In this document: positions 30,371 to 40,957 of the stretch, piece by piece
How the letters are laid out: every line of letters starts with the position of its first letter
How positions within the stretch are numbered: the stretch's first letter is position 1
Origin: an uncultured Gammaproteobacteria bacterium
GTDB lineage: Bacteria > Pseudomonadota > Gammaproteobacteria > UBA6429 > Thiohalophilaceae
Length of the DNA: 64,000 bases
Assembly (NCBI GenBank): GCA_913064945.1
Contig: CAJYAN010000003.1
Location: 1-64,000, forward strand
Reading direction: 5' to 3'
Notes under the pieces: generated by a model
Told to the model about the DNA's origin: nothing
What the model saw: only the letters and a program-made list of their open reading frames with translations
The model's database searches: none
Position numbers and translations under genes: made by a program

Positions 30371-30694
30371 TTAAACAGTAAAACTCTCGCCGCAGCCGCA
30401 GCTGTCCTTGACATTGGGGTTATTGAATTGAAAACCTTCGTTCAACCCTTCTCTGGCATAATCCAGCTCTGTACCAGCAAGATAGATCATGCTCTTGGGA
30501 TCAACGATGACCTTCACGCCATTGGATTCAAATACCTGATCCTCAGCTTCAATATGATCCGCAAACTCCAGAACATAGGCCATACCGGAACAGCCGGTGG
30601 TTTTCACCCCCAGCCGCAGTCCCTCACCCTTGCCTCGATTGGCAAGAAAGCTTCTGACGTGTTCCGCTGCCTTTTCAGTTAATGTGATACCCAT
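30371..30694 (-). CDS. iscA: A-type Fe-S carrier IscA
   Basis: The 107 residues hold the three conserved Cys of A-type carriers: one in TTGCSGMAY and two in CGCGESF at the C-terminus. It transfers [2Fe-2S]/[4Fe-4S] clusters to target proteins. It lies between iscU and hscB. Confidence 0.96.
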   Translation of the reverse strand: MGITLTEKAAEHVRSFLANRGKGEGLRLGVKTTGCSGMAYVLEFADHIEAEDQVFESNGVKVIVDPKSMIYLAGTELDYAREGLNEGFQFNNPNVKDSCGCGESFTV

Positions 30695-30717
30695 AAGACA
30701 ATACCTTCCCGACGAAA

Positions 30718-31116
30718 TTAAGCGCTTTTCGCCTTATCACCATTCTTGCTCTTATAGTCATTAATGGCTGCCTTAATGGCATCTTCCGCCAGAACCGAGC
30801 AATGGACCTTAACCGGTGGTAATTCGAGTTCTTCTGCAATCTGGCTGTTCTTGATTGTTGAGGCTTCATCCAGGGTCTTGCCCTTAACCCACTCCGTCAG
30901 GAGTGAACTGGAAGCGATCGCGGAACCACAGCCATAGGTTTTGAATTTGGCATCTTCAATAACACCATTCTCACCTACCTTGATCTGTAAGCGCATAACA
31001 TCACCACAGGCGGGTGCGCCTACCATACCAGTACCAACGTGTGCATCATCTTTATCCATCGCACCGACATTACGTGGATTTTCATAATGGTCGATGACTT
31101 TTTCGCTATAGGCCAT
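30718..31116 (-). CDS. iscU: Fe-S cluster scaffold IscU
   Basis: The 132 residues form the assembly scaffold. The ligand Cys are in [21 protein letters not shown] and [11 protein letters not shown], and the chaperone-recognition motif LPPVK precedes the last Cys. It starts 40 bp after iscS. Confidence 0.97.
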   Translation of the reverse strand: MAYSEKVIDHYENPRNVGAMDKDDAHVGTGMVGAPACGDVMRLQIKVGENGVIEDAKFKTYGCGSAIASSSLLTEWVKGKTLDEASTIKNSQIAEELELPPVKVHCSVLAEDAIKAAINDYKSKNGDKAKSA

Positions 31117-31156
31117 GACACTTACCTCTTAAATAATAATATGTTAATAACAAACC

Positions 31157-32371
31157 CTAGTGGGCTGCCCATTCGATAGCATTGATGTCAATCCCTTCTT
31201 TGAACATTTCCCAAAGCGGAGATAACTCACGAAGCTTATCGATATTTTTTCGAATCTCATCAATAGCAAAATCAATCTCTTCTTCAACCGTGAAACGGCC
31301 CAGAGAAAAACGGATCGAGCTATGCGCCAGTTCATCATTACGACCAATGGCACGCAACACATAGGACGGCTCAAGACTGGAAGAGGTACAAGCGGATCCG
31401 GAAGAAACCGCCAGATCTTTCAGCGCCATCATCAGTGATTCACCCTCGACAAAGTTAAAACTGATGTTGAGGTTATGCGGGACACGTTGTTCCATGTCAC
31501 CGTTAATATAGACTTCTTCAATATCTTTCAAGCCATTCAGCAGTCGCTCACGCAACATACGGACACGTTCGTTCTCGGCGGCCATCTCTTCTTTGGCCAG
31601 ACGAAAGGCTTCACCCATGCCGACGATCTGATGTGTCGCCAGGGTCCCTGAACGCATTCCACGCTCATGCCCGCCACCGTGCATCTGAGCCTCCAGGCGG
31701 ATGCGTGGCTTACGACGGACATAGAGGGCACCAATGCCTTTGGGGCCATAAATTTTATGCGCAGAAAATGACATCAGGTCAACTTTCAATGCCCCCATAT
31801 CGATCGGCACCTTACCAGCACTCTGCGCCGCATCGACATGAAAAATAATCTTATTGTCACGACACATTTCACCAATCGCGGCAATATCCTGAATAACACC
31901 AATTTCGTTATTCACGTGCATGATAGAAACCAGAATCGTGTCAGGACGCACAGCGGCCTTGAGTTTTTCGAGGTCGATGAGGCCATTGGTTTCCGGGGCA
32001 AGATAGGTCACTTCAAAACCTTCACGCTCCAGATGGCGACAGGTATCCAGTACCGCCTTATGCTCCGTCTTGCAGGTGATGATGTGCTTACCATTTTTCT
32101 GATAGAAATGAGCCGCCCCCTTAATCGCCAGGTTATCGGACTCCGTTGCCCCCGAAGTAAAGACAATTTCCTTCGGGTCGGCATTGATCAATGCGGCAAC
32201 GTTATTGCGCGCCTCATCAACCAGCTTTTCGGATGCCCAGCCAAAGGCATGGGAACGAGATGCCGGATTACCAAAGATGCCCTCGGGTGTTAGACACTTG
32301 CACATTTCCTCCGCGACCCTGGGATCAACGGGGGTGGTTGCAGAATAATCAAAATAAATTGGTGTTTTCAT
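31157..32371 (-). CDS. iscS: Cysteine desulfurase IscS
   Basis: A PLP enzyme that takes sulfur from cysteine for clusters and thio-tRNA modification. From ATG 32371 it has 404 residues beginning [19 protein letters not shown]; the open frame upstream to 32428 is not conserved. The PLP Lys lies in [13 protein letters not shown], and the active-site Cys loop is [13 protein letters not shown]. Confidence 0.97.
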   Translation of the reverse strand: MKTPIYFDYSATTPVDPRVAEEMCKCLTPEGIFGNPASRSHAFGWASEKLVDEARNNVAALINADPKEIVFTSGATESDNLAIKGAAHFYQKNGKHIITCKTEHKAVLDTCRHLEREGFEVTYLAPETNGLIDLEKLKAAVRPDTILVSIMHVNNEIGVIQDIAAIGEMCRDNKIIFHVDAAQSAGKVPIDMGALKVDLMSFSAHKIYGPKGIGALYVRRKPRIRLEAQMHGGGHERGMRSGTLATHQIVGMGEAFRLAKEEMAAENERVRMLRERLLNGLKDIEEVYINGDMEQRVPHNLNISFNFVEGESLMMALKDLAVSSGSACTSSSLEPSYVLRAIGRNDELAHSSIRFSLGRFTVEEEIDFAIDEIRKNIDKLRELSPLWEMFKEGIDINAIEWAAH

Positions 32372-32482
32372 TGTAAGCAAAGTTCTCCAACTACCATGCC
32401 ATTCAAACCTACGCCGGCATACTCTCACGCCAGCGCCTAATTTTAACCCAATTGGGACGATAAAATCCTGATATTGAGAGTT

Positions 32483-32965
32483 TTAGAGCGACTCTTCAGT
32501 CGTTCTCGAGCTCAACGAAACTGAGCTTGCCTGCCCGCGCTGGCGGGCAGCCACTTCCTGTACACCCTGGCGTTCGACCAGATTACCCAGGCTAATTCCA
32601 CAAAGAAAATCATAAATTTGCTGGCTTAGCTCGCTCCACAACTCATGAGTCAAACACTGTTGATCATCCTGACAATTGGCTAAACCGCCACAGCGTGTGG
32701 TTTCAACTTTCTCGTCCACCGCCGTAATCACGTCGGCAACAGCGATTTCATGGGCATTTCTGCTCAAACGGTAACCACCACCGGGACCACGCGTACTGTC
32801 GACCAGCCCACGCTTGCGTAGGCGGGAGAAAAGCTGTTCCAGGTAAGAGAGTGAGATTCCCTGACGCTGGGAAATATCCGCCAGAGTGATTGGACCATCA
32901 TCATAGTGCAGTGCCAGATCCAGCATCGCGGTGACAGCATAACGCCCTTTTGTAGTCAGTCTCAT
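32483..32965 (-). CDS. iscR: Rrf2-family Fe-S sensing regulator IscR
   Basis: Represses isc when carrying a [2Fe-2S] cluster. The 160 residues have an N-terminal winged helix ([20 protein letters not shown]) and the cluster ligands in [13 protein letters not shown] (spacing C-x5-C-x5-C), as in E. coli C92/C98/C104. It is the first gene of the operon, 111 bp before iscS. Confidence 0.96.
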   Translation of the reverse strand: MRLTTKGRYAVTAMLDLALHYDDGPITLADISQRQGISLSYLEQLFSRLRKRGLVDSTRGPGGGYRLSRNAHEIAVADVITAVDEKVETTRCGGLANCQDDQQCLTHELWSELSQQIYDFLCGISLGNLVERQGVQEVAARQRGQASSVSLSSRTTEESL

Positions 32966-33012
32966 TGTTAAGCCCTGCCAAATTTAGTAATCTATGATTT
33001 ACCGATGAAGCT

Positions 33013-33044
33013 AGTATACAAGCCCGAGTAAAATAGTCAACTAT
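33013..33044 (-). promoter_or_regulatory. iscR promoter with IscR type-1 operator
   Basis: On the minus strand TTGACT (complement of 33035-33040) and TATACT (33013-33018) are separated by 16 bases. The sequence ATAGTTGACTATTTTACTCG, running from 33044 towards 33020, matches the E. coli IscR type-1 consensus and covers the -35, as expected for autorepression by holo-IscR. Confidence 0.8.
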
Positions 33045-33081
33045 TAATGCCTGACAATTCCCATTGCTTAAGCGGCCGGAT

Positions 33082-33870
33082 TCAAGCCTGACTAGGCTTT
33101 TTTTCTTCCGCCGGATGATTCTTGCCAATTTCACAGGGACCAAGATCCGGCAACTCATAGTCTGGCAGTTCCATACCTAGGTATTTGATTGCTTTACACA
33201 TATTTTCCATTTGCGAGTCCATCACATGGACGTGGTCCAGTAGACGATTAATGGCGTTGGCGACCGGATCGGGCATTTCCTGGCTCATGCCATAGGCATC
33301 AAAACCAATCTTCTCGGCAAAGGCCTGACGTTGTTCTTGCTGCTTCGACTTCTTGTCCTGTGTCGAAACGATGCGTCCCGGAATACCGACCACCGTGGCC
33401 CCGGCAGGGACATCCTTAACCACTACGGCATTCGAACCGACCCGCGCGCCGTTGCCTAATGTAATCGGCCCAAGCACCTTGGCCCCCGCCCCGACGACTA
33501 CATTATGGCCCAGCGTCGGGTGACGCTTACCCTTGTCCCAGCTGGTCCCGCCCAGGGTGACACCGTGATAGAGCGTGCAGTCATCGCCAATCTCAGCCGT
33601 CTCGCCAATCACAACCCCCATTCCATGGTCAATAAAAAAGCGGCAACCGAGCGTGGCCGCCGGGTGGATTTCCACCCCCGTTAACCAGCGGGCCAGGCTG
33701 GAAATAAAACGCGCCAGCCATTTCATTCGCCAGCGCCACAGACAGTGACTGACACGATGCAGAATAACGGCATGCACCCCGGGATAAGTCGTGAGGACCT
33801 CGAAGTAACCACGAGCGGCCGGGTCACGGTCAAACACACAGGCGATGTCTTCTCTTATTCTATTAAACAT
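33082..33870 (-). CDS. cysE: Serine O-acetyltransferase
   Basis: Makes O-acetylserine for cysteine synthesis. The 262 residues show the N-terminal helical domain ([20 protein letters not shown]) and the left-handed beta-helix hexapeptide domain ([38 protein letters not shown]). The tail beyond 180 is longer than in the short IscR-linked enzymes. Position upstream of iscR joins cysteine supply to cluster assembly. It is probably co-transcribed with trmJ (9-bp gap). Confidence 0.95.
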   Translation of the reverse strand: MFNRIREDIACVFDRDPAARGYFEVLTTYPGVHAVILHRVSHCLWRWRMKWLARFISSLARWLTGVEIHPAATLGCRFFIDHGMGVVIGETAEIGDDCTLYHGVTLGGTSWDKGKRHPTLGHNVVVGAGAKVLGPITLGNGARVGSNAVVVKDVPAGATVVGIPGRIVSTQDKKSKQQEQRQAFAEKIGFDAYGMSQEMPDPVANAINRLLDHVHVMDSQMENMCKAIKYLGMELPDYELPDLGPCEIGKNHPAEEKKPSQA

Positions 33871-33879
33871 AGATTTGCT

Positions 33880-34656
33880 TCATTCCACGCTAGATGATGG
33901 TTGACGGTCTGGCCTCAGGTGCGCCTTATTACCCTGAGCTGCACTCAGGATACCACGCAGGATATTCACTTCCATACGATCCAGGCGTGCGCGATTGAAT
34001 AAACGCCGCAGACGACGCATCAGCATTCGTGGTGCCTTCGGATTTAAAAAGCCAATTTCGGTCAAGGCTGTCTCAAAATGTGCATACATGCTATTCAGTT
34101 CATCGGTGCTGGCTGGGGCATGCTCGTCAAATATAACATCCTGCTCAATTTGCCTGCCCTGTTGTGCTGCCAGATAGACTTCATAGGCTAATATCTGTCC
34201 CGCCGCTGCAATATTCAAAGAGCTGTATTCGGAATTGGCTGGAATATGCACCAGGGCATTGCACTGTTCCAGTTCCTGGTTACTCAGGCCACTGGTCTCA
34301 TTGCCAAATACCACAGCCACTGGGGCGGTTTGTGCGGCCGTAATGACCTGCTCGCCCATTTCTCTTGGGCTGACTACCGGCCAGGGAATACTCCTTAGCC
34401 TGGCGCTGGCACCTACCACCAGGACACAATCCGAGATTGCCGCCTCAAGGGAATCCACCACCACAGCGGTATCCAGAATATCTTTCGCACCAGAGGCACG
34501 CGCCCAGGCATGCCCCGTCGGGTCAGGAAAATCTTTTGGGTTCACCAGATATAACTCGGACAGACACATGTTTTTCATTGCCCGCGCCATGGCACCGATA
34601 TTTCCCGGTTGACTGGTGTTGACCATAACAAAACGAACAGGTAATGACTGGCTCAT
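33880..34656 (-). CDS. trmJ: tRNA (cytidine/uridine-32-2'-O)-methyltransferase TrmJ
   Basis: A SPOUT-class enzyme modifying position 32 of tRNA. The 258 residues include RFVMVNTSQPGNIGAMARAM at the start, the knot motif FGNETSGLSNQELEQC, and SSLNIAAAGQILAYE. A C-terminal extension follows. It is divergent from suhB, with cysE behind, which is the normal trmJ-cysE-iscR order. Confidence 0.95.
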   Translation of the reverse strand: MSQSLPVRFVMVNTSQPGNIGAMARAMKNMCLSELYLVNPKDFPDPTGHAWARASGAKDILDTAVVVDSLEAAISDCVLVVGASARLRSIPWPVVSPREMGEQVITAAQTAPVAVVFGNETSGLSNQELEQCNALVHIPANSEYSSLNIAAAGQILAYEVYLAAQQGRQIEQDVIFDEHAPASTDELNSMYAHFETALTEIGFLNPKAPRMLMRRLRRLFNRARLDRMEVNILRGILSAAQGNKAHLRPDRQPSSSVE

Positions 34657-34735
34657 GCAATTTCCTCAAACATTTTCTATAGTACTGGCTATATTTATCC
34701 AGAGGGCCTGCTAGAATACGCGGCCTTGAATTAAG

Positions 34736-34749
34736 CGTTCTTTAACATT
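34736..34749 (+). promoter_or_regulatory. boxA-like element in the suhB leader
   Basis: CGTTCTTTAACATT closely matches the antitermination boxA (TGCTCTTTAACA), 24 bases before the suhB start and just upstream of its AAAGGAA Shine-Dalgarno. In E. coli, SuhB is part of the Nus complex and suhB has been reported to be controlled through a boxA in its own leader. Confidence 0.6.
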
Positions 34750-34773
34750 CTTCAGCAAGCAAAGGAATCCAAC

Positions 34774-35565
34774 GTGCATCCCATGCTCAATATTGCGGTA
34801 CGCGCCGCGCGTAGCGCCGGGGCTATTATCGCCCAATATGCCGATCGAGTGGACAGTATTAATTTCGATACCAAATCAGAAAATGATTTTGTTAGCGATG
34901 TGGATCGCGCGGCGGAAGAAGCGATCATTCGTATACTCCACAAGGCCTACCCTGACCACGGCTTCCTGGCAGAGGAAAGCGGTCTGCAGGAAAAATCAAG
35001 TGATTACCAGTGGATCATCGACCCGCTGGATGGCACCACCAATTTCAAACATGGCTTTCACCAGTTCGCTGTTTCCATTGCCCTGCGCCACAAAGGCAAA
35101 CTGGAGCAGGCCGTTGTCTATGACCCGATGCGCCAGGAGCTTTTTACCGCCAGCCGTGGCGAGGGTGCGCAACTCAATGGCAAACGTATCCGTGTTACCA
35201 ATCTCGCCGGGCTCAAGGGGGCATTACTGGGTACGGGCATTCCTTTTCGCACCGACACCACTTATCTGGATGCCTACATCAATATGCTAAAGGCCCTGTT
35301 GCCAGGTACCGCGGGGGTCCGCCGCGCTGGATCGGCAGCGCTGGACCTGGCCTACGTCGCCGCGGGTCGCTTCGATGGTTTCTGGGAATTTGACCTGAAG
35401 CCCTGGGATATGGCGGCAGGTATACTCCTGATTGAAGAGGCGGGTGGCCTGGTAACCGACTTCAAGGGCGGCTTCGACTATCTGGCAAGCGGCAACATTG
35501 TCGCCGGTAATGCGAAAGTTTTAAAGGCGATCTTACAGACGATCCAGCCATTCGTAGCAGAATAA
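34774..35565 (+). CDS. suhB: SuhB (inositol monophosphatase family, Nus factor)
   Basis: The 263 residues start at GTG (MHPMLNIAVRAARSAG), matching E. coli SuhB; an ATG nine bases later is less likely. The metal/substrate motifs LAEESG, IDPLDGTTNF and the later DLKPWDMAAG are complete, so the phosphatase is probably active. In E. coli the main role is in rRNA transcription antitermination with NusA/B/E/G. It is divergent from trmJ and monocistronic or linked to the two small genes after it. Confidence 0.95.
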   Translation: MHPMLNIAVRAARSAGAIIAQYADRVDSINFDTKSENDFVSDVDRAAEEAIIRILHKAYPDHGFLAEESGLQEKSSDYQWIIDPLDGTTNFKHGFHQFAVSIALRHKGKLEQAVVYDPMRQELFTASRGEGAQLNGKRIRVTNLAGLKGALLGTGIPFRTDTTYLDAYINMLKALLPGTAGVRRAGSAALDLAYVAAGRFDGFWEFDLKPWDMAAGILLIEEAGGLVTDFKGGFDYLASGNIVAGNAKVLKAILQTIQPFVAE

Positions 35566-35698
35566 CAAATATTTTCAATAAGTTAAGATAAGCCCAAGAC
35601 CACCTCGCCATTCGCTGCCGACCGGCAAACTTTTTCCGCGCAAACCTCAAGATAGCGATCTTACGGACGCTACTTGTAAGGAGCGAGGAAACGATTCA

Positions 35699-35974
35699 AT
35701 GGCACGAATACATAAAAAGCCGGTCCACGGGACCAAAGCACTGGAAATGAACATGCGAGACGTCATGGACGGTTTGTATGATTCTGCCTGCTATTTCTCC
35801 TATCGTTCGACACCCGACACCCTCGAAATACTCTCTATCGAACCTCCCAAGGGTGACCCGTTTGCGATGCCCACACGCCGGGCCAAGGTCCACCGCATCC
35901 CCGTACACCGCACCAGCAACATTGTCGATTTTCTGTTGACCCGGGAAGAACAGCAACACCAAATCGGTGCATAA
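35699..35974 (+). CDS. Small hypothetical protein
   Basis: A 91-residue basic protein with a GAGGAA Shine-Dalgarno eight bases before the ATG. It has no signal or membrane segment. The sequence DTLEILSIEPPKGDPFAMP and the basic stretch MPTRRAKVHRIPVHRTSNIV are its main features. I do not recognise a family. A frame on the opposite strand overlaps it almost completely but lacks a ribosome-binding site. Confidence 0.6.
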   Translation: MARIHKKPVHGTKALEMNMRDVMDGLYDSACYFSYRSTPDTLEILSIEPPKGDPFAMPTRRAKVHRIPVHRTSNIVDFLLTREEQQHQIGA

Positions 35975-36069
35975 GAACTTCCTCATTTGACCCCGTTTGC
36001 CAAATCATGATACTAGTCCTATATCCTTAAGATGCACGGGATAATAACTGACCTTTTCAGGAGGACTTC

Positions 36070-36420
36070 GTGAGACGTAAGACCCTAGCCATTCTTATCC
36101 CGCCACTGGCCGTATGTCGTTATGGCTGTGCCAGCTGTTGTGCTGCCCCAATTGCCGTATTCTGGATTACCGGCATTGTCGGCATCGTCTATGGCTTTAT
36201 GGGAGGACCTGCCAGTTTACCGAGTGTCAGCTGGATAACCGTCGGCCTGGGGGTCGGACTCTGGGCACTCGCTTCCATTTGGGCAGAGACGACCATTCGA
36301 GGTGTCGAAGCTGATCGCCAGGACCCCAAATGCCAACAGAATAACAGCAACATATGTCGAATAGTCCGTCCCCGACTAGACGAATCCGACCCGCTGGATG
36401 AAGTGAAAAAGTTTCAATAA
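36070..36420 (+). CDS. Small membrane protein with an N-terminal Cys cluster
   Basis: The 116-residue protein has a GTG start with a strong AGGAGGA Shine-Dalgarno. The N-terminus carries four close Cys: C16, C20, C23 and C24 in CRYGCASCC. Two hydrophobic helices follow (about 28-47 and 55-71), and the tail is charged with two further Cys. The cluster might bind metal or be lipid-modified, but nothing proves this. I do not recognise the family. A strong terminator follows. Confidence 0.7.
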   Translation: MRRKTLAILIPPLAVCRYGCASCCAAPIAVFWITGIVGIVYGFMGGPASLPSVSWITVGLGVGLWALASIWAETTIRGVEADRQDPKCQQNNSNICRIVRPRLDESDPLDEVKKFQ

Positions 36421-36440
36421 GACTTACACCCCGTTCAAAT

Positions 36441-36466
36441 AAAAAGCCCGCAACAGCGGGCTTTTT
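36441..36466. terminator. Bidirectional Rho-independent terminator
   Basis: AAAAAGCCCGC-AACA-GCGGGCTTTTT is a perfect stem with A and T tracts on both sides. It serves both the plus-strand membrane-protein gene and the minus-strand sec operon ending at secF. Confidence 0.95.
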
Positions 36467-36494
36467 ATTTACATCAACATCTCTAGAACACTCG

Positions 36495-37436
36495 CTATGG
36501 CGTAACATCCGGTTGATCGGCACCTTCTTTTTCAACCTGCAATAAATGTTCACGGGAAATTTTCAATGCCAAGGCGATGGTACTGGCAACATAAATGGAT
36601 GAGTAAGTCCCGATACCGATACCAACGATCAATGCGGTGGCAAATGAATGAATCAATTCCCCCCCCCAGATAAACATGGCAATCAGAACCAACAACGTGG
36701 TCCCTGAGGTCATCAGGGTTCGTGACAGGGTCTGGTTCAGAGAACTGTTCACAATTTCGAGCGTTGAGCTTTTGCGTATCAGACGAAAATTTTCCCGGAT
36801 ACGGTCAAACACCACAATCGTATCGTTCAGAGAATAACCGATGACCGCCAGGACCGCTGCCAGTACCGTTAAATCAAAATTCATCTGCAGGACTGAGAAA
36901 AACCCCAGGGTTATAATGACGTCGTGTATCAAGGCCGCGATCGCGCCTAGGGCAAAGCGATATTCAAAACGAATGATAACGTAGATCAGGATACAGAACA
37001 GCGCAATCAACATGGCCAGACCGCCATCATCGCGTAGTTCATTGCCCACCTGTGGCCCCACATATTCCTGACGCCGCATTTGTGCCTCGCCATCGCTGGC
37101 GGTCTGAAGCACCTTCAGGATATCGTCACCAATTTGCGAACTCGTCACCCCTTCGCGAGGGGCAATTCTCACCAGAACATCTTTGGAAGTACCAAAGTGC
37201 TGGGCAATGGCATCACCATATCCGGCCTTCTGCAAGGCCTGGCGCACCTGTGTCAGTTCAACGTTCTGCGGATAGGCCACCTCAATCAGGGTACCGCCAG
37301 TGAAGTCGAGGCCAAAATTCAGGCCGCGCGTGAAGAGTGAAACAATCGAGATAATGATCAAGACAGACGAAAAGACTACCGCCATTTTGCGTTTGTTCAT
37401 GAAATCAAAATTTGGAGTTTTATCAAAAATTCTCAT
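36495..37436 (-). CDS. secF: Protein translocase subunit SecF
   Basis: Part of SecDF-YajC, which uses proton motive force to pull proteins across the inner membrane. The 313 residues show six hydrophobic segments and a periplasmic loop. Characteristic stretches are RGLNFGLDFTGGTLIEV, VIGYSLNDTIVVFDRIREN and the final membrane helices. It is last in the yajC-secD-secF set, 12 bp after secD. Confidence 0.96.
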   Translation of the reverse strand: MRIFDKTPNFDFMNKRKMAVVFSSVLIIISIVSLFTRGLNFGLDFTGGTLIEVAYPQNVELTQVRQALQKAGYGDAIAQHFGTSKDVLVRIAPREGVTSSQIGDDILKVLQTASDGEAQMRRQEYVGPQVGNELRDDGGLAMLIALFCILIYVIIRFEYRFALGAIAALIHDVIITLGFFSVLQMNFDLTVLAAVLAVIGYSLNDTIVVFDRIRENFRLIRKSSTLEIVNSSLNQTLSRTLMTSGTTLLVLIAMFIWGGELIHSFATALIVGIGIGTYSSIYVASTIALALKISREHLLQVEKEGADQPDVTP

Positions 37437-37448
37437 ATTTTATTTACC

Positions 37449-39302
37449 TTAAATCGACAAATCCTTGATACGGCGGCCACCAACAATCAGGTTTACAATT
37501 GCACGGGTTACCATGATGGCGGTGAACATCGAAGTGACAATCCCCACAGACAAGGTGACGGCAAACCCCTGAATCGGACCCGTGCCGAGAATAAACAACA
37601 CAACCGCCGCAATGAGTGTCGTGATATTGGAGTCGGCGATGGTGGATAGCGCCTTGGCATAGCCCGCATTGATACTGGCCTGCGGCGTATTACCGACACG
37701 CAATTCTTCTCGGATACGTTCAAATATCAGCACATTGGCATCGACGGCCATCCCCACCGTCAGGACTATCCCGGCAATCCCGGGCAAGGTCAGCGTGGCC
37801 TGCATCAGGGATAACACCGCGACAATGAGGACAATATTCATGACCAGGGCAACGTTGGCAATTAGGCCAAATCCCCTATAGTAAAACAGCATAAAGGCCA
37901 CCACGAAGGCCAGACCAATCATGACCGAACTCATGCCTCGATTAATATTATCCTGCCCCAGGCTGGGGCCAATGGTGCGTTCCTCAACAATATGAATCGG
38001 GGCCACCAGGGCGCCGGCACGCAGCAACAGGGCCAGGTCACGGGATTCATTGCTACTCGCCAGACCGGTAATTTGGAAGCGTCGACTAAACACGCCCTGA
38101 ATGGTGGCAACGTTAATCACTTCCTCGACCATATGACTGCTCTGGACTTTCTTACCGTTCACCAGCTTGGTGTCTGTTTTTTGCTCAATAAACACCACCG
38201 CCATCGGCTTACCGACATTCTCCTTGGTGGTATTACCCATGGCGCGGGCACCGACACCATCCAGTGTCACCATGACCGCAGGGCGACCATTCTCATCGAA
38301 TGCCGAAGAGGCATTGGTAATACGATCCCCCGTCACAATAACCCGCTTCTTTAACAGTACCGGCTGGCCATTTGTCTCTGTGTAGATTCGTGACCCGGGT
38401 ACACCACCAGACTTGGCGTCCTGTACTGAATGTTCAACATCGACCAGACGAAACTCCAGCGTGGCCGTCGCACCCAGGATTGATTTGGCACGGGCGCTGT
38501 CCTGAATACCCGGTAACTGAACAACGATGCGGCTATCGCCCTGTTGCTGAATAATTGGCTCGGCAACACCCAACTCATTGACACGTTTACGCAGCGTGGT
38601 AATGTTTTGTGACAGCGCGTATTTCTTTATATCAAGTAATCCCGCCTTACTGAACCTGGCGTCCACGTAGTAGGCCGCTGCCTCGTCGCTATCACTAAAG
38701 ACCAGCTCGTGATATTCGCCACGCAGGGCCGAGTGCGCCTTATCACGGGTGGCGGCATCACGAAATTTTAACCGCACACCGTCTGCCGCCGGGGCGATCG
38801 ACAGGGCGCGGATTTTCTCGCCTCGCAGCGTGGTTCGAAAATCGTTGACGTATCGTTCTTTCGCCTGCTTAACAACTGTATCGGTATCCACTTCCATTAA
38901 AAAATACAGCCCGCCACGCAGGTCGAGACCGAGGTACATCGGTTCCGCATTAAACCAGCTTAACCAGTGGGGGGTAGCCGCCGCGAGATTTTGTGCAATG
39001 GTATAACCATCGCCCAGTTGCTCCCGCAGCAGGTCGGCGGCATGCAACTGCCCTTCCACATTCTTGAAACGCACCAGCAGGCCCGTCACCGGGTCCAGGG
39101 TGTAGGAGCGGTAACCAATTTTGGCACCGTCCAGCAGGTTTATGACCTGCTTTTGCGTACTCGTATCAACAACGGTTTTACGCGTCGCCGATATCTGAAG
39201 TGCCGGGTCCGTGCCGTATAAATTGGGGAGTGCATAAATGCCACCGGCAATCAGCACCACAACGATCAAGATATATTTCCACAAAGGATACTGGTTAAGC
39301 AT
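37449..39302 (-). CDS. secD: Protein translocase subunit SecD
   Basis: The 617 residues comprise an N-terminal helix, the large periplasmic P1 domain (LGLDLRGGLYFLMEVDTD) and a six-helix RND-like membrane domain. The membrane domain carries TVGMAVDANVLIFERIREE, with the Asp important for proton coupling. Normal length. Confidence 0.96.
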   Translation of the reverse strand: MLNQYPLWKYILIVVVLIAGGIYALPNLYGTDPALQISATRKTVVDTSTQKQVINLLDGAKIGYRSYTLDPVTGLLVRFKNVEGQLHAADLLREQLGDGYTIAQNLAAATPHWLSWFNAEPMYLGLDLRGGLYFLMEVDTDTVVKQAKERYVNDFRTTLRGEKIRALSIAPAADGVRLKFRDAATRDKAHSALRGEYHELVFSDSDEAAAYYVDARFSKAGLLDIKKYALSQNITTLRKRVNELGVAEPIIQQQGDSRIVVQLPGIQDSARAKSILGATATLEFRLVDVEHSVQDAKSGGVPGSRIYTETNGQPVLLKKRVIVTGDRITNASSAFDENGRPAVMVTLDGVGARAMGNTTKENVGKPMAVVFIEQKTDTKLVNGKKVQSSHMVEEVINVATIQGVFSRRFQITGLASSNESRDLALLLRAGALVAPIHIVEERTIGPSLGQDNINRGMSSVMIGLAFVVAFMLFYYRGFGLIANVALVMNIVLIVAVLSLMQATLTLPGIAGIVLTVGMAVDANVLIFERIREELRVGNTPQASINAGYAKALSTIADSNITTLIAAVVLFILGTGPIQGFAVTLSVGIVTSMFTAIMVTRAIVNLIVGGRRIKDLSI

Positions 39303-39364
39303 CGTTTCAGCTTCCCTTCAGCCGTGTCTGGACACGGCTATGGTTATTGTTAGTTGCGAGTTGT

Positions 39365-39703
39365 TTAACCTTTCTGGGCGGCTTTAAGCGAACCCTTGGG
39401 GAGGACAGTGGCCACGGCGGTGCGCTGGATACGGATTTCGACGCCGTTGGCAATCTCAATGCTGACATATTGCTCCGTCAGGTCAGTGACCTTGCCCAGG
39501 ATACCACCATTGGTTACGACCTCATCACCCTTGCCTAAGGCGGCGACCAGATTACGGTGTTCCTTGGCCTTTTTTTGTTGCGGGCGGATCAGGATAAAAT
39601 AAAAAATCACGATCATGCCGACAAAGAAAACCATCGACATTAACGGGTCTCCCTGCGAGGCAGCGGGGGCAGCGGCATAGGCATCAGATATAAAAAAGCT
39701 CAT
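39365..39703 (-). CDS. yajC: Preprotein translocase accessory subunit YajC
   Basis: A 112-residue membrane protein with one helix (about 24-42, MVFFVGMIVIFYFILIRPQQ) and the diagnostic RPQQKKAKEH and GDEVVTNGGILGKV. It associates with SecDF. First of the three sec genes. Confidence 0.96.
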   Translation of the reverse strand: MSFFISDAYAAAPAASQGDPLMSMVFFVGMIVIFYFILIRPQQKKAKEHRNLVAALGKGDEVVTNGGILGKVTDLTEQYVSIEIANGVEIRIQRTAVATVLPKGSLKAAQKG

Positions 39704-39748
39704 GGGTTTACCTTCTTGAGTAAGTGTCCTGGAAAAAATTTGGCGGTA

Positions 39749-40957
<1,209 letters not shown>

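Noticed and set aside
35696-35986. Minus-strand open frame opposite the 35699-35974 gene
   Set aside because: Nearly complete overlap; the plus-strand frame has a GAGGAA Shine-Dalgarno and the minus one does not.
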